Shown here one piece after another: positions 1-8,165 of a stretch of 53,582 nt of DNA. Source of the DNA: Bacteroidota bacterium. Its GTDB lineage: Bacteria; Bacteroidota; Ignavibacteria; UBA10030; SZUA-254. The stretch lies in assembly GCA_020056225.1 (NCBI GenBank), contig JAGVIE010000054.1, positions 1-53,582 of the forward strand, read 5' to 3'. The position numbers and the translations under genes are program-made. The number at the start of each line of letters is the position of its first letter. Positions within the stretch are counted from its first letter, which is position 1. Below the pieces are notes generated by a model. That model worked only from the letters and a program-made list of their open reading frames with translations. It made no database searches and had not been told where the DNA came from.

Positions 1-447
1 ATCTTCTTCTTCTGACTTGTTCTGCTTCCATTTCGGACTTCTCCTTTTCTCTAATATACTGGCTTTTCTCTCTGTCCGAAAATTAGGGGGAAGATCAGTG
101 CTATGGTTAATCATGGTGTTATGGTTAATCGTGATGCTATGGTTAATCATGGTGTTATGATTAATCGTAGCACCACAATTCATTGTGGTGTAATAATTAA
201 TTTAAAAATATTTATTAACCAATTTATCGGTTTATGTCTTGTTCCTTTGCGATCTTCTTGATTGTTTTTTGAAATGCTTCACTTACGTTTACTTAAGCAT
301 CGAGTGAACAAAGTATTGAGAATGATAACATTAATAGTAATAGGGTACGTTTCATATGAATATCTCTTCAAATATTCTGATTAGAATTGATATTTTGAGA
401 GTTAATATTTTCAAAAAGCAATTGTTTCCTGATGCCATAAATAAAAT
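1..447. other. Intergenic stretch downstream of the HerA gene
   Basis: No convincing gene is seen here. It holds an 18-bp tandem repeat (about 98-170) directly followed by a perfect 8-bp hairpin with a 4-nt loop (171-178 with 183-190). The rest is AT-rich. The hairpin has no T-run on either side, so it is not a classical terminator. Confidence 0.6.
98..170. repeat. 18-bp tandem repeat, four copies
   Basis: The core TATGGTTAATC recurs at 102, 120 and 138, with a one-base variant (TATGATTAATC) at 156. Copies alternate between two flavours (...CATGGTGT and ...CGTGATGC). It is non-coding, just beyond the 3' end of the defence genes. Function unknown. Confidence 0.8.
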
Positions 448-1221
448 TTACTTTTTGGCATTCTTTGATTCACCTTCATTGCTTTTGGAAGTAATCCCTT
501 GCCATTCATCAGTAATTTTTTTCCAATCAACTTTCCTTTCCTCTTTTCCTGTCCAAACATCCCAATAGGCAGGATCTTTTGATTGGGGACGTTGTTCATC
601 GGGTATTTCACTAATCTCAACAAGTATAGGAATCGGTGCAGCCCATCCCAATAAAACTGCTTTTCTTGTAGGCAATATTGGCAGCTCATTTAGAATACTA
701 CCAAGATTGTCAGGCACCAATTTCTTCACCATCTCTTGGTCTCTGTCGTTTACTAATCGGTGTAATAAGAAAGTATTGCATTGAGAAAGAACAGTTTGCG
801 ATAATTCAGATGGTCTTTGAGAAGAAAGAACAAGACCAAGCCCGAATTTTCTCCCTTCCTTTGCAATCCTTTCAAAAGATTGGCTACACAATTTTGTCGC
901 ACTAATTTCTTCTACATCGTTATCATAACGTTTGATAAAATTGTGCGCTTCTTCAACCACAAGGGTAGTCGGTAAAACTTTATTTTCTTGTCTTCGGTAT
1001 CTTTGTAATGCCTCAAAAATAATTCGACTAATTACGGAGACTACAATAAATAGTATATCAGGTGGAACGAGGGAAAGGTCTATTATAGAAATTTCTCCTT
1101 TTGCTGATTTTCCATGCCCTATATATGCTTCGAGCCATTCCTGCAGGCTGATATCCTTTTCATCTTTTGCGCCTATAACTGATGACATCCGAACATCAGA
1201 TATGATTGTTCTAACACGCAT
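448..1221 (-). CDS. HerA-type ATPase, C-terminal half (frame-broken)
   Basis: This 257-aa frame carries the C-terminal part of a HerA/FtsK-fold ATPase. It has a Walker B strand LVVEEAH (residues 87-93), the sensor-like SSQRPSELS segment (about 133-141) and the HerA C-terminal extension. It has no Walker A motif; that lies in the frame immediately upstream, which stops at a T8 run overlapping this ATG (TAATG). One extra T, or a -1 ribosomal slip, would fuse the two into about 708 aa. HerA partners SIR2 in the SIR2-HerA defence system, forming a hexameric ATPase that assembles with the NADase. What is seen is a split gene; whether it is a sequencing error, a mutation or programmed slippage cannot be decided here. 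Confidence 0.85.
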   Translation of the reverse strand: MRVRTIISDVRMSSVIGAKDEKDISLQEWLEAYIGHGKSAKGEISIIDLSLVPPDILFIVVSVISRIIFEALQRYRRQENKVLPTTLVVEEAHNFIKRYDNDVEEISATKLCSQSFERIAKEGRKFGLGLVLSSQRPSELSQTVLSQCNTFLLHRLVNDRDQEMVKKLVPDNLGSILNELPILPTRKAVLLGWAAPIPILVEISEIPDEQRPQSKDPAYWDVWTGKEERKVDWKKITDEWQGITSKSNEGESKNAKK

Positions 1222-1232
1222 TAAAAAAAATC
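1219..1232 (-). other. T8 slippery run at the HerA frame break
   Basis: The minus strand reads ATG GAT TTT TTT TAA TGC, with eight consecutive T (A8 at 1223-1230 on the plus strand). A -1 slip or one inserted T turns the stop into TTA ATG CGT and joins both HerA halves in frame. Such runs are typical both of indel errors and of transcriptional or ribosomal slippage sites. Confidence 0.8.
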
Positions 1233-2573
1233 CATGAACTGCGAAGCACTTGATTCTTTTGATAGTCTTTCTAGATGACTTATAAAATCTTCGTCTTTGA
1301 AATATATTGGATTATCTTCATCAGGACCTTCGTATGCAATTATGCCACCTATAGTTGCTAAAAATCCTTCAATATAAGCGACAGATTTCACTACTTCATC
1401 TTTTGTGAAATCATCATAATATTCAATCTCTTCTTTTTTATCATTTAAGAATATTTTGTGTTTTTTATTTGAGAGTGATAATAATTCATTGGCTAATTTA
1501 GTTAAACGCTCATTCAATACTGTAACAGAATATTTTTCTCCCGAATCTTTTAACGCATCATCTGAAATACTCTTTAACTTTTTTCCAAAGTCATTCTTTC
1601 CCGGTTTTCCCTTGAAAGCTGGTGCACCTAGATGAAGATCATTCATTAATTCTATCGCACAGCTAGAATAATACCTTCTCAAAGAATTGATTTCTTCAGA
1701 ATATGAACTGTCGGATCCTGCACGTAATTCACGAAGAGCACGTCGAAGCAAAGGTCTTTGCGTCCTAACACTTGCTTGTGCAATAGAACTCCATTCATAA
1801 CTATTCCACATCCAAACAGGCACCTTAAGTTGTTCAGCTACGGAAGATTCTGAACCAAGCTTGACTTGAAACTTCTTTATGTCACATAATCCATCAAACG
1901 AATTCGTGTATTCACCGTTAGGATCTAGTACAATAAAGCGAGCATTACAATTCTTGCCATCTTCAATTTCTTTTTGTGCTGTTTCAAGTGACCATCGCAC
2001 AAGTCCAGCGACCGAACAGGATTTACCACTGCCAGTATTTCCAAGAATCGCAATATGTCGCCCGAATACTCTATCAGGATTTACAAAAACTGGGGCGTTT
2101 GCTGCAAGCGGAGAAACGCCTATTTTGACTCGAGCATTTTCATCCTTATTTTGAACTATCGCACGTAATTGATCTTGATCCGGTATTATTGCAATATCAC
2201 CAACTGACGGATAACTGTAAACTCCTCTTTCAATTTCAAAAGTCCCCTTTGTTTCCTTCAATATCCCAAGAGGACTTAATGAAAGCTTACGCAAAGGAAA
2301 AGGCAAATCAATTAAATCATAATCTTTATAACCCTGTCGTTGTGGATATCGTGAATATTCTATTCCAATCCATGATATCATTCCAATAAGCGCACCCGCT
2401 TCATTTGGAATCAGAATAAAGCCATTTACTTTTGGGAAAAGAGTTGGTTGACCGGTGTTAATTGCCGTATTTTGTGGAGCATAAATATCTAAGAGAATTT
2501 TTATTTCCCTAGGAGAAACATATTCAACTGTACCAATGACCTGATTCCTAACGTAATCAAATTCATTGCTCAT
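1221..2573 (-). CDS. HerA-type ATPase, N-terminal half with Walker A
   Basis: 450 aa. Residues 1-150 form a beta-rich HAS-barrel-like domain typical of HerA. The P-loop GNTGSGKS is at 178-185, followed by the LDPNGEY strand characteristic of HerA ATPases. The frame ends abruptly at a TAA inside a T8 run, before Walker B, and the missing half continues in the next frame. The start ATG overlaps the stop of the SIR2 gene by 4 nt (ATGA), indicating translational coupling. HerA-family ATPases use ATP to translocate DNA; in SIR2-HerA systems the ATPase gates or enhances the NADase and may add nuclease activity. Family assignment is strong. Activity of the split product is uncertain. Confidence 0.88.
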   Translation of the reverse strand: MSNEFDYVRNQVIGTVEYVSPREIKILLDIYAPQNTAINTGQPTLFPKVNGFILIPNEAGALIGMISWIGIEYSRYPQRQGYKDYDLIDLPFPLRKLSLSPLGILKETKGTFEIERGVYSYPSVGDIAIIPDQDQLRAIVQNKDENARVKIGVSPLAANAPVFVNPDRVFGRHIAILGNTGSGKSCSVAGLVRWSLETAQKEIEDGKNCNARFIVLDPNGEYTNSFDGLCDIKKFQVKLGSESSVAEQLKVPVWMWNSYEWSSIAQASVRTQRPLLRRALRELRAGSDSSYSEEINSLRRYYSSCAIELMNDLHLGAPAFKGKPGKNDFGKKLKSISDDALKDSGEKYSVTVLNERLTKLANELLSLSNKKHKIFLNDKKEEIEYYDDFTKDEVVKSVAYIEGFLATIGGIIAYEGPDEDNPIYFKDEDFISHLERLSKESSASQFMDFF

Positions 2574-3841
2574 GATTCTTCCTCTTTCACATTTAAGTTC
2601 TGTTTTTCGCCTCTTTTTTCATCAATCTTATGCTTCCTCTCAGTAATTCTATCTATGGCTGCCTTTGGCAAATAGTTATCAACCAGTGTCGTAAAATCAG
2701 CAAAGTGATTTCCAATCAATAGTGTCAACTGTGATGGATTACAACTTTTAATAAAATTAGTTAAACGATCATCCGCATGTCCATAAGAGATGATAACAAG
2801 ATGCGTTGACGGAGTTGTGAGCATATCATGAATAATTTGGTTGATATGTGAATCGCCGAAGCCATAGCCGTATGTTACCAAGACAGAATTCGGTCTGCAA
2901 ATTGCGGCCGAAAAATCTCGGAATAATTCCGAATATGGATAAAAGACGGTTTCTATTCCTTTTGCCGAATTGGGAAAAATAACTGTCGTATCAAGTGGAT
3001 TTTTAATTTCATCTGTTGTCTTTTTATCGGGTCCAAATTGAAGTGGTACTCTTGATATAATTTTTCCATCCATCTTCCAATCGAGAGATCCATGAAGCTT
3101 TGTATATCGTACAACACCTTCGACGTAACGAGGTTCACCTCGAATTCCTGGTGGATTGTAATGATAATCTAATTCCACCTTATTAGTTCTGAATATGGGT
3201 TTTATCTTACCAACAAAGCGATCAATTGTAAAGATACTTGCTAGATCAAGTGCATATTCAATAAATCTATCATAGTTCGTTGTAAATATCTGTAGACGAT
3301 CCCTTGTAGCGGTACGGCTTGCAAAACTTATTAGAAAACGTTTAAGCGTTTTAATCGCAACTTCATAATTACTTGACGTTAGTATGTTGGACTCATTTTG
3401 CAACAATTCTTTTATCAGAGTTATCAAATGTACATTGAGTTCATCCTTGAGAGATGTTGATTGAGATTTATTTAGAATTAGCAATCCCTTGAGTAATTCA
3501 ATAGCAACGCGAAAATCATCCTCAAAATTAGCATTCCCTCTGCCCATTTCTTTTGCTTGATTGTCGGCATTAGTTTTTATTGGATCTTTATAGCTATCGA
3601 ATTCAATGCGAGCCATACTTTTTGGATCGTTGCCCGTGGCAAGCTTGCAAACAGCTGTCGTCAAGCCTGTACCTGTCAATAATGCCAAATGCTCACTTTG
3701 AAAAACAGCAGTTAACCATGGCTCAATGATCCGTCGCAGCTCGTTAATATTATTTTTGGGGTCTGCTGTATATTTAGAGTGTATCTCATTCGCGATCCAA
3801 AGAATATGCTCTTTCTTAAAATCGATGTAATCCATTTTCAA
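2570..3841 (-). CDS. SIR2-domain NADase of a SIR2-HerA defence system
   Basis: 423 aa. The SIR2-like fold is shown by the nucleotide-binding GTGLT (57-61), TTNYD (187-191), the putative catalytic histidine in KLHGS (H250) and GYGFGDSHIN (325-334). The region between 70 and 180 is helical and not a canonical deacetylase insert. Proteins of this type in defence operons deplete NAD+ on phage sensing rather than deacetylate. The gene precedes and overlaps the HerA gene by 4 nt, the standard SIR2-HerA (Nezha) arrangement. A purine-rich AAAGGA lies about 8 nt upstream of the chosen ATG. The family call is firm; the anti-phage role is inferred from the known two-gene system. Confidence 0.88.
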   Translation of the reverse strand: MKMDYIDFKKEHILWIANEIHSKYTADPKNNINELRRIIEPWLTAVFQSEHLALLTGTGLTTAVCKLATGNDPKSMARIEFDSYKDPIKTNADNQAKEMGRGNANFEDDFRVAIELLKGLLILNKSQSTSLKDELNVHLITLIKELLQNESNILTSSNYEVAIKTLKRFLISFASRTATRDRLQIFTTNYDRFIEYALDLASIFTIDRFVGKIKPIFRTNKVELDYHYNPPGIRGEPRYVEGVVRYTKLHGSLDWKMDGKIISRVPLQFGPDKKTTDEIKNPLDTTVIFPNSAKGIETVFYPYSELFRDFSAAICRPNSVLVTYGYGFGDSHINQIIHDMLTTPSTHLVIISYGHADDRLTNFIKSCNPSQLTLLIGNHFADFTTLVDNYLPKAAIDRITERKHKIDEKRGEKQNLNVKEEES

Positions 3842-4544
3842 TTTCCTTTTCTGATTGTATTCTATATACTGCCTAAGAGTATTTCAAGGGTGTCGCAAAT
3901 TGTGATATCCTCAAAATTTCTTCTCTTTCCAAAAATCTCTTCGGGAGCGTTATTCTTTATTATTATTTTTCGCGATGGGTTGAACTCTGTCCTCACTTAC
4001 AAAATCCATTCTTATCTGTAGGTTCTTCCCAATAATGTATCCGCTTTTCATTCCTCTAATTTAATGTTATGGCAAGTTATTAAAAGTTCTTCATATTGTC
4101 AAGCTCAATTCCAAAAATCCTCAGCCAATCCATCCCTCTCCACAATGGGGAGATGCCTGCCCGCCGATACTATGCGGGGATTACAGGGTAAGGGTCAATA
4201 AATCCCATCTACCATAGCTCAACCCCGGCGAGATGGGAGAAGGGGGTGTGTAGCATAAGCAAAAAACATCTCCCCCCTTTTATTTGTCACTCTGAGTCCC
4301 GTCTTTGACGGGACGAAGAGTCTCAATTTTGTTTCAGATTCTTCTCCCGCCTTCGGCGGGATCAGAATGACAATTCTTTTTAAATAGCTCTCACACTGTC
4401 TGACAACTCCTTCCAGCTAGAGATTCTTGATATTGTGCATTGAGATTTGTACATTCTTGGCAAGCATTGTGATCAATCGTAATTGAGAACCTGAAATTGA
4501 CTTAACTGAAACCTTTTAATATAAAAGAATATCGAGGAATAATT
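3842..4544. other. 703-bp intergenic region with palindromic sequences
   Basis: No gene is supported. It contains inverted repeats: TCCCATCT/AGATGGGA (4203-4210 with 4231-4238), and a compact palindromic element at 4284-4373 listed separately. It must also hold the divergent promoters of the SIR2 gene (minus) and the peptidase gene (plus), but I cannot pick -10/-35 boxes with confidence. Confidence 0.6.
4284..4373. repeat. REP/MITE-like palindromic element
   Basis: The termini TTGTCACTCTGA and TCAGAATGACAA are inverted repeats with one mismatch. Inside are two perfect hairpins: GTCCCGTC/GACGGGAC with a 3-nt loop (4296-4314) and TCCCGCC/GGCGGGA with a 3-nt loop (4345-4361). It is non-coding and resembles dispersed palindromic elements, but no second full copy is visible in this window. 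Confidence 0.65.
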
Positions 4545-5651
4545 ATGAAACGAGCAAAACTTTCGATCAAACAAATAAGTGCAATGAGCATGGTGTTACT
4601 CATATCTTTTCTGTTCACCACTATCCTTAACGCGCAAGAGGGGACACAGGAAAGTACGGGCGTTGAGAAGCGTATCGACAAGAAATTCGAAGCACTTCAG
4701 CATCGCCTTGACGAATTAGAAAAAGCCAATGACGATATCCTCTGGTACCACAAAGTCGGAGACGTGGCAAACATCGATAAGGTATTCATCGTTGGTCCGC
4801 CGCCTGCTAATGTTAAAAATGAAACAGCTATGGGCGCAAAGAATCCTGTAAAATTTTGGCTGTACATTTTCGCTCCGCATAATCTTGACCACAGCAAGAA
4901 GTATCCTCTGCTTATTTTACCTCACGGCGGAGTACATGCTAACTTCGACACCTATTACACTCACATCATCCGAGAGTTAATGGCACAGGGATACGTTGTA
5001 GCGGCACCGGAATACCGCGGCAGTACAGGATATGGAAAAGGTTTCTACGAGAAAATTGATTATGGAGGATTGGAAATTGAAGACAACCATGCAAGCCGTG
5101 ATTATATGATTGAGAATTATGATTATGTTGACAAAAATCGGGTTGGGATTATCGGATGGAGTCACGGCGGGCTAATTGCGCTGATGGATATTTTCGAACA
5201 TCCAGACGACTATCAGGTTGCATTTGCAGGTGTGCCCGTTAGCGACCTTATCGCCCGCATGGGATATTACGACGATGAATATCGCAATGAATTCTCGGCA
5301 CCTTTTCACATTGGCAAGACAGCTAACGAGAATGTTCAAGAATACCGAAAGCGCTCGCCCGTTACACACGTTGAAAAGCTTCGCACACCGCTTCTCATTC
5401 ACACAAATACAAACGATGACGATGTCAACGTGCTGGAAGTGGAACATTTGATCGATGCATTGAAGGCGGCGGGAAAGAAATTTGAATATGAAATTTTCAA
5501 AGATGCACCCGGCGGGCATAGTTTCGATCGCATCGATACGAAGTTGGCAAAGGAAACACGGATTAAAATTTACAAGTTCATTGCGAATTATTTGAAACCA
5601 TCATTCCCTTTCAAATCGGTTCATGAACTGGAAAAAGCCGGGTATAAATAA
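4545..5651 (+). CDS. Secreted S9-type peptidase / alpha-beta hydrolase
   Basis: 368 aa with an N-terminal signal peptide (hydrophobic residues about 14-29, cleavage near LNA-QEG) and a short coiled segment (40-62), then a prolyl-oligopeptidase-type alpha/beta hydrolase. The oxyanion motif HGG is at 127-129, the S9 hallmark YRGSTGYG at about 157-164, nucleophile elbow GWSHGG with Ser206, Asp near 291-293 and His325 in GGHSF. The triad is therefore complete. It lacks the N-terminal propeller of classical S9 enzymes. Probable periplasmic or exported peptidase or esterase; substrate unknown. It is a single-gene unit closed by a strong terminator. Confidence 0.85.
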   Translation: MKRAKLSIKQISAMSMVLLISFLFTTILNAQEGTQESTGVEKRIDKKFEALQHRLDELEKANDDILWYHKVGDVANIDKVFIVGPPPANVKNETAMGAKNPVKFWLYIFAPHNLDHSKKYPLLILPHGGVHANFDTYYTHIIRELMAQGYVVAAPEYRGSTGYGKGFYEKIDYGGLEIEDNHASRDYMIENYDYVDKNRVGIIGWSHGGLIALMDIFEHPDDYQVAFAGVPVSDLIARMGYYDDEYRNEFSAPFHIGKTANENVQEYRKRSPVTHVEKLRTPLLIHTNTNDDDVNVLEVEHLIDALKAAGKKFEYEIFKDAPGGHSFDRIDTKLAKETRIKIYKFIANYLKPSFPFKSVHELEKAGYK

Positions 5652-5671
5652 AACATCCCCTGAGTCAACAA

Positions 5672-5703
5672 AAAAGGACTTCCATTATTCTGGAAGTCCT
5701 TTT
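5672..5703. terminator. Bidirectional rho-independent terminator
   Basis: A perfect 13-bp stem (5672-5684 with 5691-5703) and a 6-nt loop, ending in TTTT on the plus strand and in a T-run on the minus strand. It lies between the convergent peptidase and hppA genes and can serve both. Confidence 0.9.
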
Positions 5704-5720
5704 ACAAACACTGCTCAACA

Positions 5721-5741
5721 TTCTGATGGAGGCCATCAGAA
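5721..5741. other. Perfect 9-bp hairpin between convergent genes
   Basis: TTCTGATGG and CCATCAGAA are separated by AGG. No T-run follows on either strand. It could stabilise the hppA mRNA 3' end, or be a remnant of a small repeat. Confidence 0.6.
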
Positions 5742-5787
5742 CGAAAAATATATCATCCTTCGCCTTAGTTCAGGATAACGATCAAAT

Positions 5788-7956
5788 TTATATAAACAAC
5801 GGCGCCAACACCAGCGTGAGCGTTGCAAGTAATTTAATCAACACGTGAAGCGATGGACCCGCAGTATCTTTGAACGGATCACCGACAGTATCGCCGACAA
5901 CCGACGCTTTATGCGGCTCTGATTTCTTACCGCCATACGCACCGGTCTCAATATACTTCTTAGCGTTATCCCACGCGCCGCCGCCGTTATTCAGGAAAAG
6001 CGCCATCAATATTCCCGTGATCGTACCGGACATCAGGAAACCGCCAACAACTTCAGCGCCGCTCGCACCGGTTGCACTCTGCCCGCCGGCATAATATATC
6101 CACTTGAATATAATTCCAACACCAATCGTCATACCGACGACTAAAAGACCCGGCATTACCATTTTCCTGAGCGCCGCCTTCGTTGCGATATCTACACACT
6201 GTCCGTAATCCGGTTTCGACGTTCCCTTCATGATACCCGGATTGTTTTTGAACTGCTCCCGGACATTATTGATGATCGCATACGCCGCTTTCCCGACCGC
6301 CTTGATCGCCAGTGACGAGAAAAGATATACCAGCACAGAACCGAGCATTGCCCCGACAAACACTTCCGGTTTATTCAGGTTGATAACCGGCTGGAACGTC
6401 GGCATATAGTTACGAACCTCATCGATATATGCACCGAAGAGCAGGAAAGCCGCCAATGCCGCCGACCCGACAGCGTATCCTTTCGTCAAAGCTTTCGTCG
6501 TGTTTCCGACAGAATCCAATCTATCAGTACGTTTCCTAACTTCTTCCGACTGCTGGCTCATCTCAACTATACCGCCGGCATTATCGGTGATCGGTCCGAA
6601 CGTATCCATTGCGAGAATGTACGCCGCTGTTCCTAACATACCCATCGTAGCAACAGCCGTCCCGAACAAACCGCCTTCATGCAAACCGGAATGTGTTCCG
6701 AGATAATACGCCGATACAATCGCTGTACCGATAACAAGAATCGGATAACCGGTTGATTCCATCCCGACTGCGACACCTGCGATGATGTTTGTCGCCGGTC
6801 CTGTCTGTGAAGCTTCGGCAATCGATTTTACAGGTCTGTAAGTATACTCCGTGTAATATTGGGTGATGTAAACAAAAGCCACCGAGGTAAGTACACCGAT
6901 TACACCACAGATAAAGAAATTAAAATAAAACTCTGTTCCAATGAGCCAGCGTGATGCGAAGAAAAACCCGACTATCGCGAGAACGGCAGTAATGAAGTAC
7001 CCGCGATTCAATGCCTTCATCGGGTCTTCCCGATCATTAGTCTTCACGGAAAGTACACCGATCATCGATGCGATAATACCGAACGCGCGCGCAACAAGCG
7101 GGAACAGTATCACTCCAAGCAGTGAAATCTGGTTTGCTTCGAAGTATGCAGTGTTCGCGCGATACAAACCTGCCGCAAGTATCATAGCGCCGATATTTTC
7201 GGCAGCCGTCGATTCAAACAGATCGGCGCCGCGCCCCGCACAATCGCCAACGTTATCGCCAACAAGATCGGCGATGACTGCGGGATTGCGTGGATCGTCT
7301 TCAGGGATACCGGCTTCAACTTTTCCGACAAGATCCGCGCCGACATCTGCGGCTTTGGTATAAATTCCGCCGCCGAGCTGGGCAAACAACGCCACAAAAC
7401 TTGCTCCAAAACCGTATCCGACTATCATCAAGGGAATCTGAGTAACATACTTCGCAACTCCGAACGATTGCACAATGGCAAAAAGTCCGGCAACACCGAG
7501 TAAACTCAAGGCAACGACGAAGAAACCCGATACCGCACCGCCACGTAAAGCGGGTTGCAGAGCACTGTTCATGTCCTTAATCGCGCCGGCAGCCGTTCGT
7601 ATATTCGAACGTATTGCTACCCACATACCCATATACCCTGCCGCTACGGAACACGCCGCACCGAATAAGAACGAGAGCGTCGTCCAGAGAGCAAGGTCGG
7701 ATGCCGTGGCAGGATCGTTGATGTTTGGTGTGCGAACAAAAGCATACAGGATATAAATTAGAAAAGCCAGAGCAATCGCTAGCATAATGATCGTTCTGTT
7801 CTGACGGCGCATAAAAGCTTCTGCCCCTTGTTTAATCGCGTTCGATATTTCTTGCATTTTTGCTGTACCGGTATCTCTCCGAAGAACATCCCTGATAAGA
7901 TAAACGGCAAACAATAAACCCAAGACGCTTATCCCGATAATAAGTGTCAATTCCAT
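5788..7956 (-). CDS. hppA: Membrane-bound K+-independent H+-pyrophosphatase
   Basis: 722 aa and about 16 hydrophobic segments, the normal size for membrane pyrophosphatases. It hydrolyses PPi and pumps cations across the cytoplasmic membrane. Pyrophosphate-binding signatures are intact: KAADVGADLVGKVE (201-214) and DDPRNPAVIAD...GDNVGD (220-238), with further Asp-rich motifs near the C-terminus (VVGDTVGDPFKDT). At residues 484-489 it reads GNTTKA. In this family Lys at that site marks K+-independent, proton-pumping enzymes, whereas Ala marks K+-dependent ones. The gene stands alone, convergent with the peptidase gene. It probably recovers energy from biosynthetic PPi. Confidence 0.95.
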   Translation of the reverse strand: MELTLIIGISVLGLLFAVYLIRDVLRRDTGTAKMQEISNAIKQGAEAFMRRQNRTIIMLAIALAFLIYILYAFVRTPNINDPATASDLALWTTLSFLFGAACSVAAGYMGMWVAIRSNIRTAAGAIKDMNSALQPALRGGAVSGFFVVALSLLGVAGLFAIVQSFGVAKYVTQIPLMIVGYGFGASFVALFAQLGGGIYTKAADVGADLVGKVEAGIPEDDPRNPAVIADLVGDNVGDCAGRGADLFESTAAENIGAMILAAGLYRANTAYFEANQISLLGVILFPLVARAFGIIASMIGVLSVKTNDREDPMKALNRGYFITAVLAIVGFFFASRWLIGTEFYFNFFICGVIGVLTSVAFVYITQYYTEYTYRPVKSIAEASQTGPATNIIAGVAVGMESTGYPILVIGTAIVSAYYLGTHSGLHEGGLFGTAVATMGMLGTAAYILAMDTFGPITDNAGGIVEMSQQSEEVRKRTDRLDSVGNTTKALTKGYAVGSAALAAFLLFGAYIDEVRNYMPTFQPVINLNKPEVFVGAMLGSVLVYLFSSLAIKAVGKAAYAIINNVREQFKNNPGIMKGTSKPDYGQCVDIATKAALRKMVMPGLLVVGMTIGVGIIFKWIYYAGGQSATGASGAEVVGGFLMSGTITGILMALFLNNGGGAWDNAKKYIETGAYGGKKSEPHKASVVGDTVGDPFKDTAGPSLHVLIKLLATLTLVLAPLFI

Positions 7957-8044
7957 AAAGTAGAAAGAACCCCTTTCAATAAAAATTATTATGCGTCTTA
8001 CATTTGCTTAATTATGATTTAAATCGGTATTTCAACAAAATAAA

Positions 8045-8083
8045 TAAAACAAAAACCACTCTTGGTTACGAAACCAAGAGTGG
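8045..8083 (-). terminator. Terminator of the exb-tonB-TPR operon
   Basis: A perfect 12-bp stem (8056-8067 with 8072-8083) and 4-nt loop, followed on the minus strand by TTTTTGTTTTATTT. It lies downstream of the TPR gene and upstream of hppA. Confidence 0.9.
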
Positions 8084-8165
8084 ATCAACCGATTTAGAAA
8101 GCCCTGTAAATGTAATAAAAAAAGAGGAAAAAGTCGAGTATTATTTTTAGCCGGTATTTTATCGG

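Noticed and set aside
171-190. Hairpin as a terminator for HerA
   Set aside because: The stem is perfect but no T-run follows on the minus strand, and it lies over 250 bp beyond the stop codon.
6941-7363. Long plus-strand frame inside hppA
   Set aside because: It is a shadow of the hppA coding sequence, with Ser/Pro/Ala-rich composition and no independent signals.
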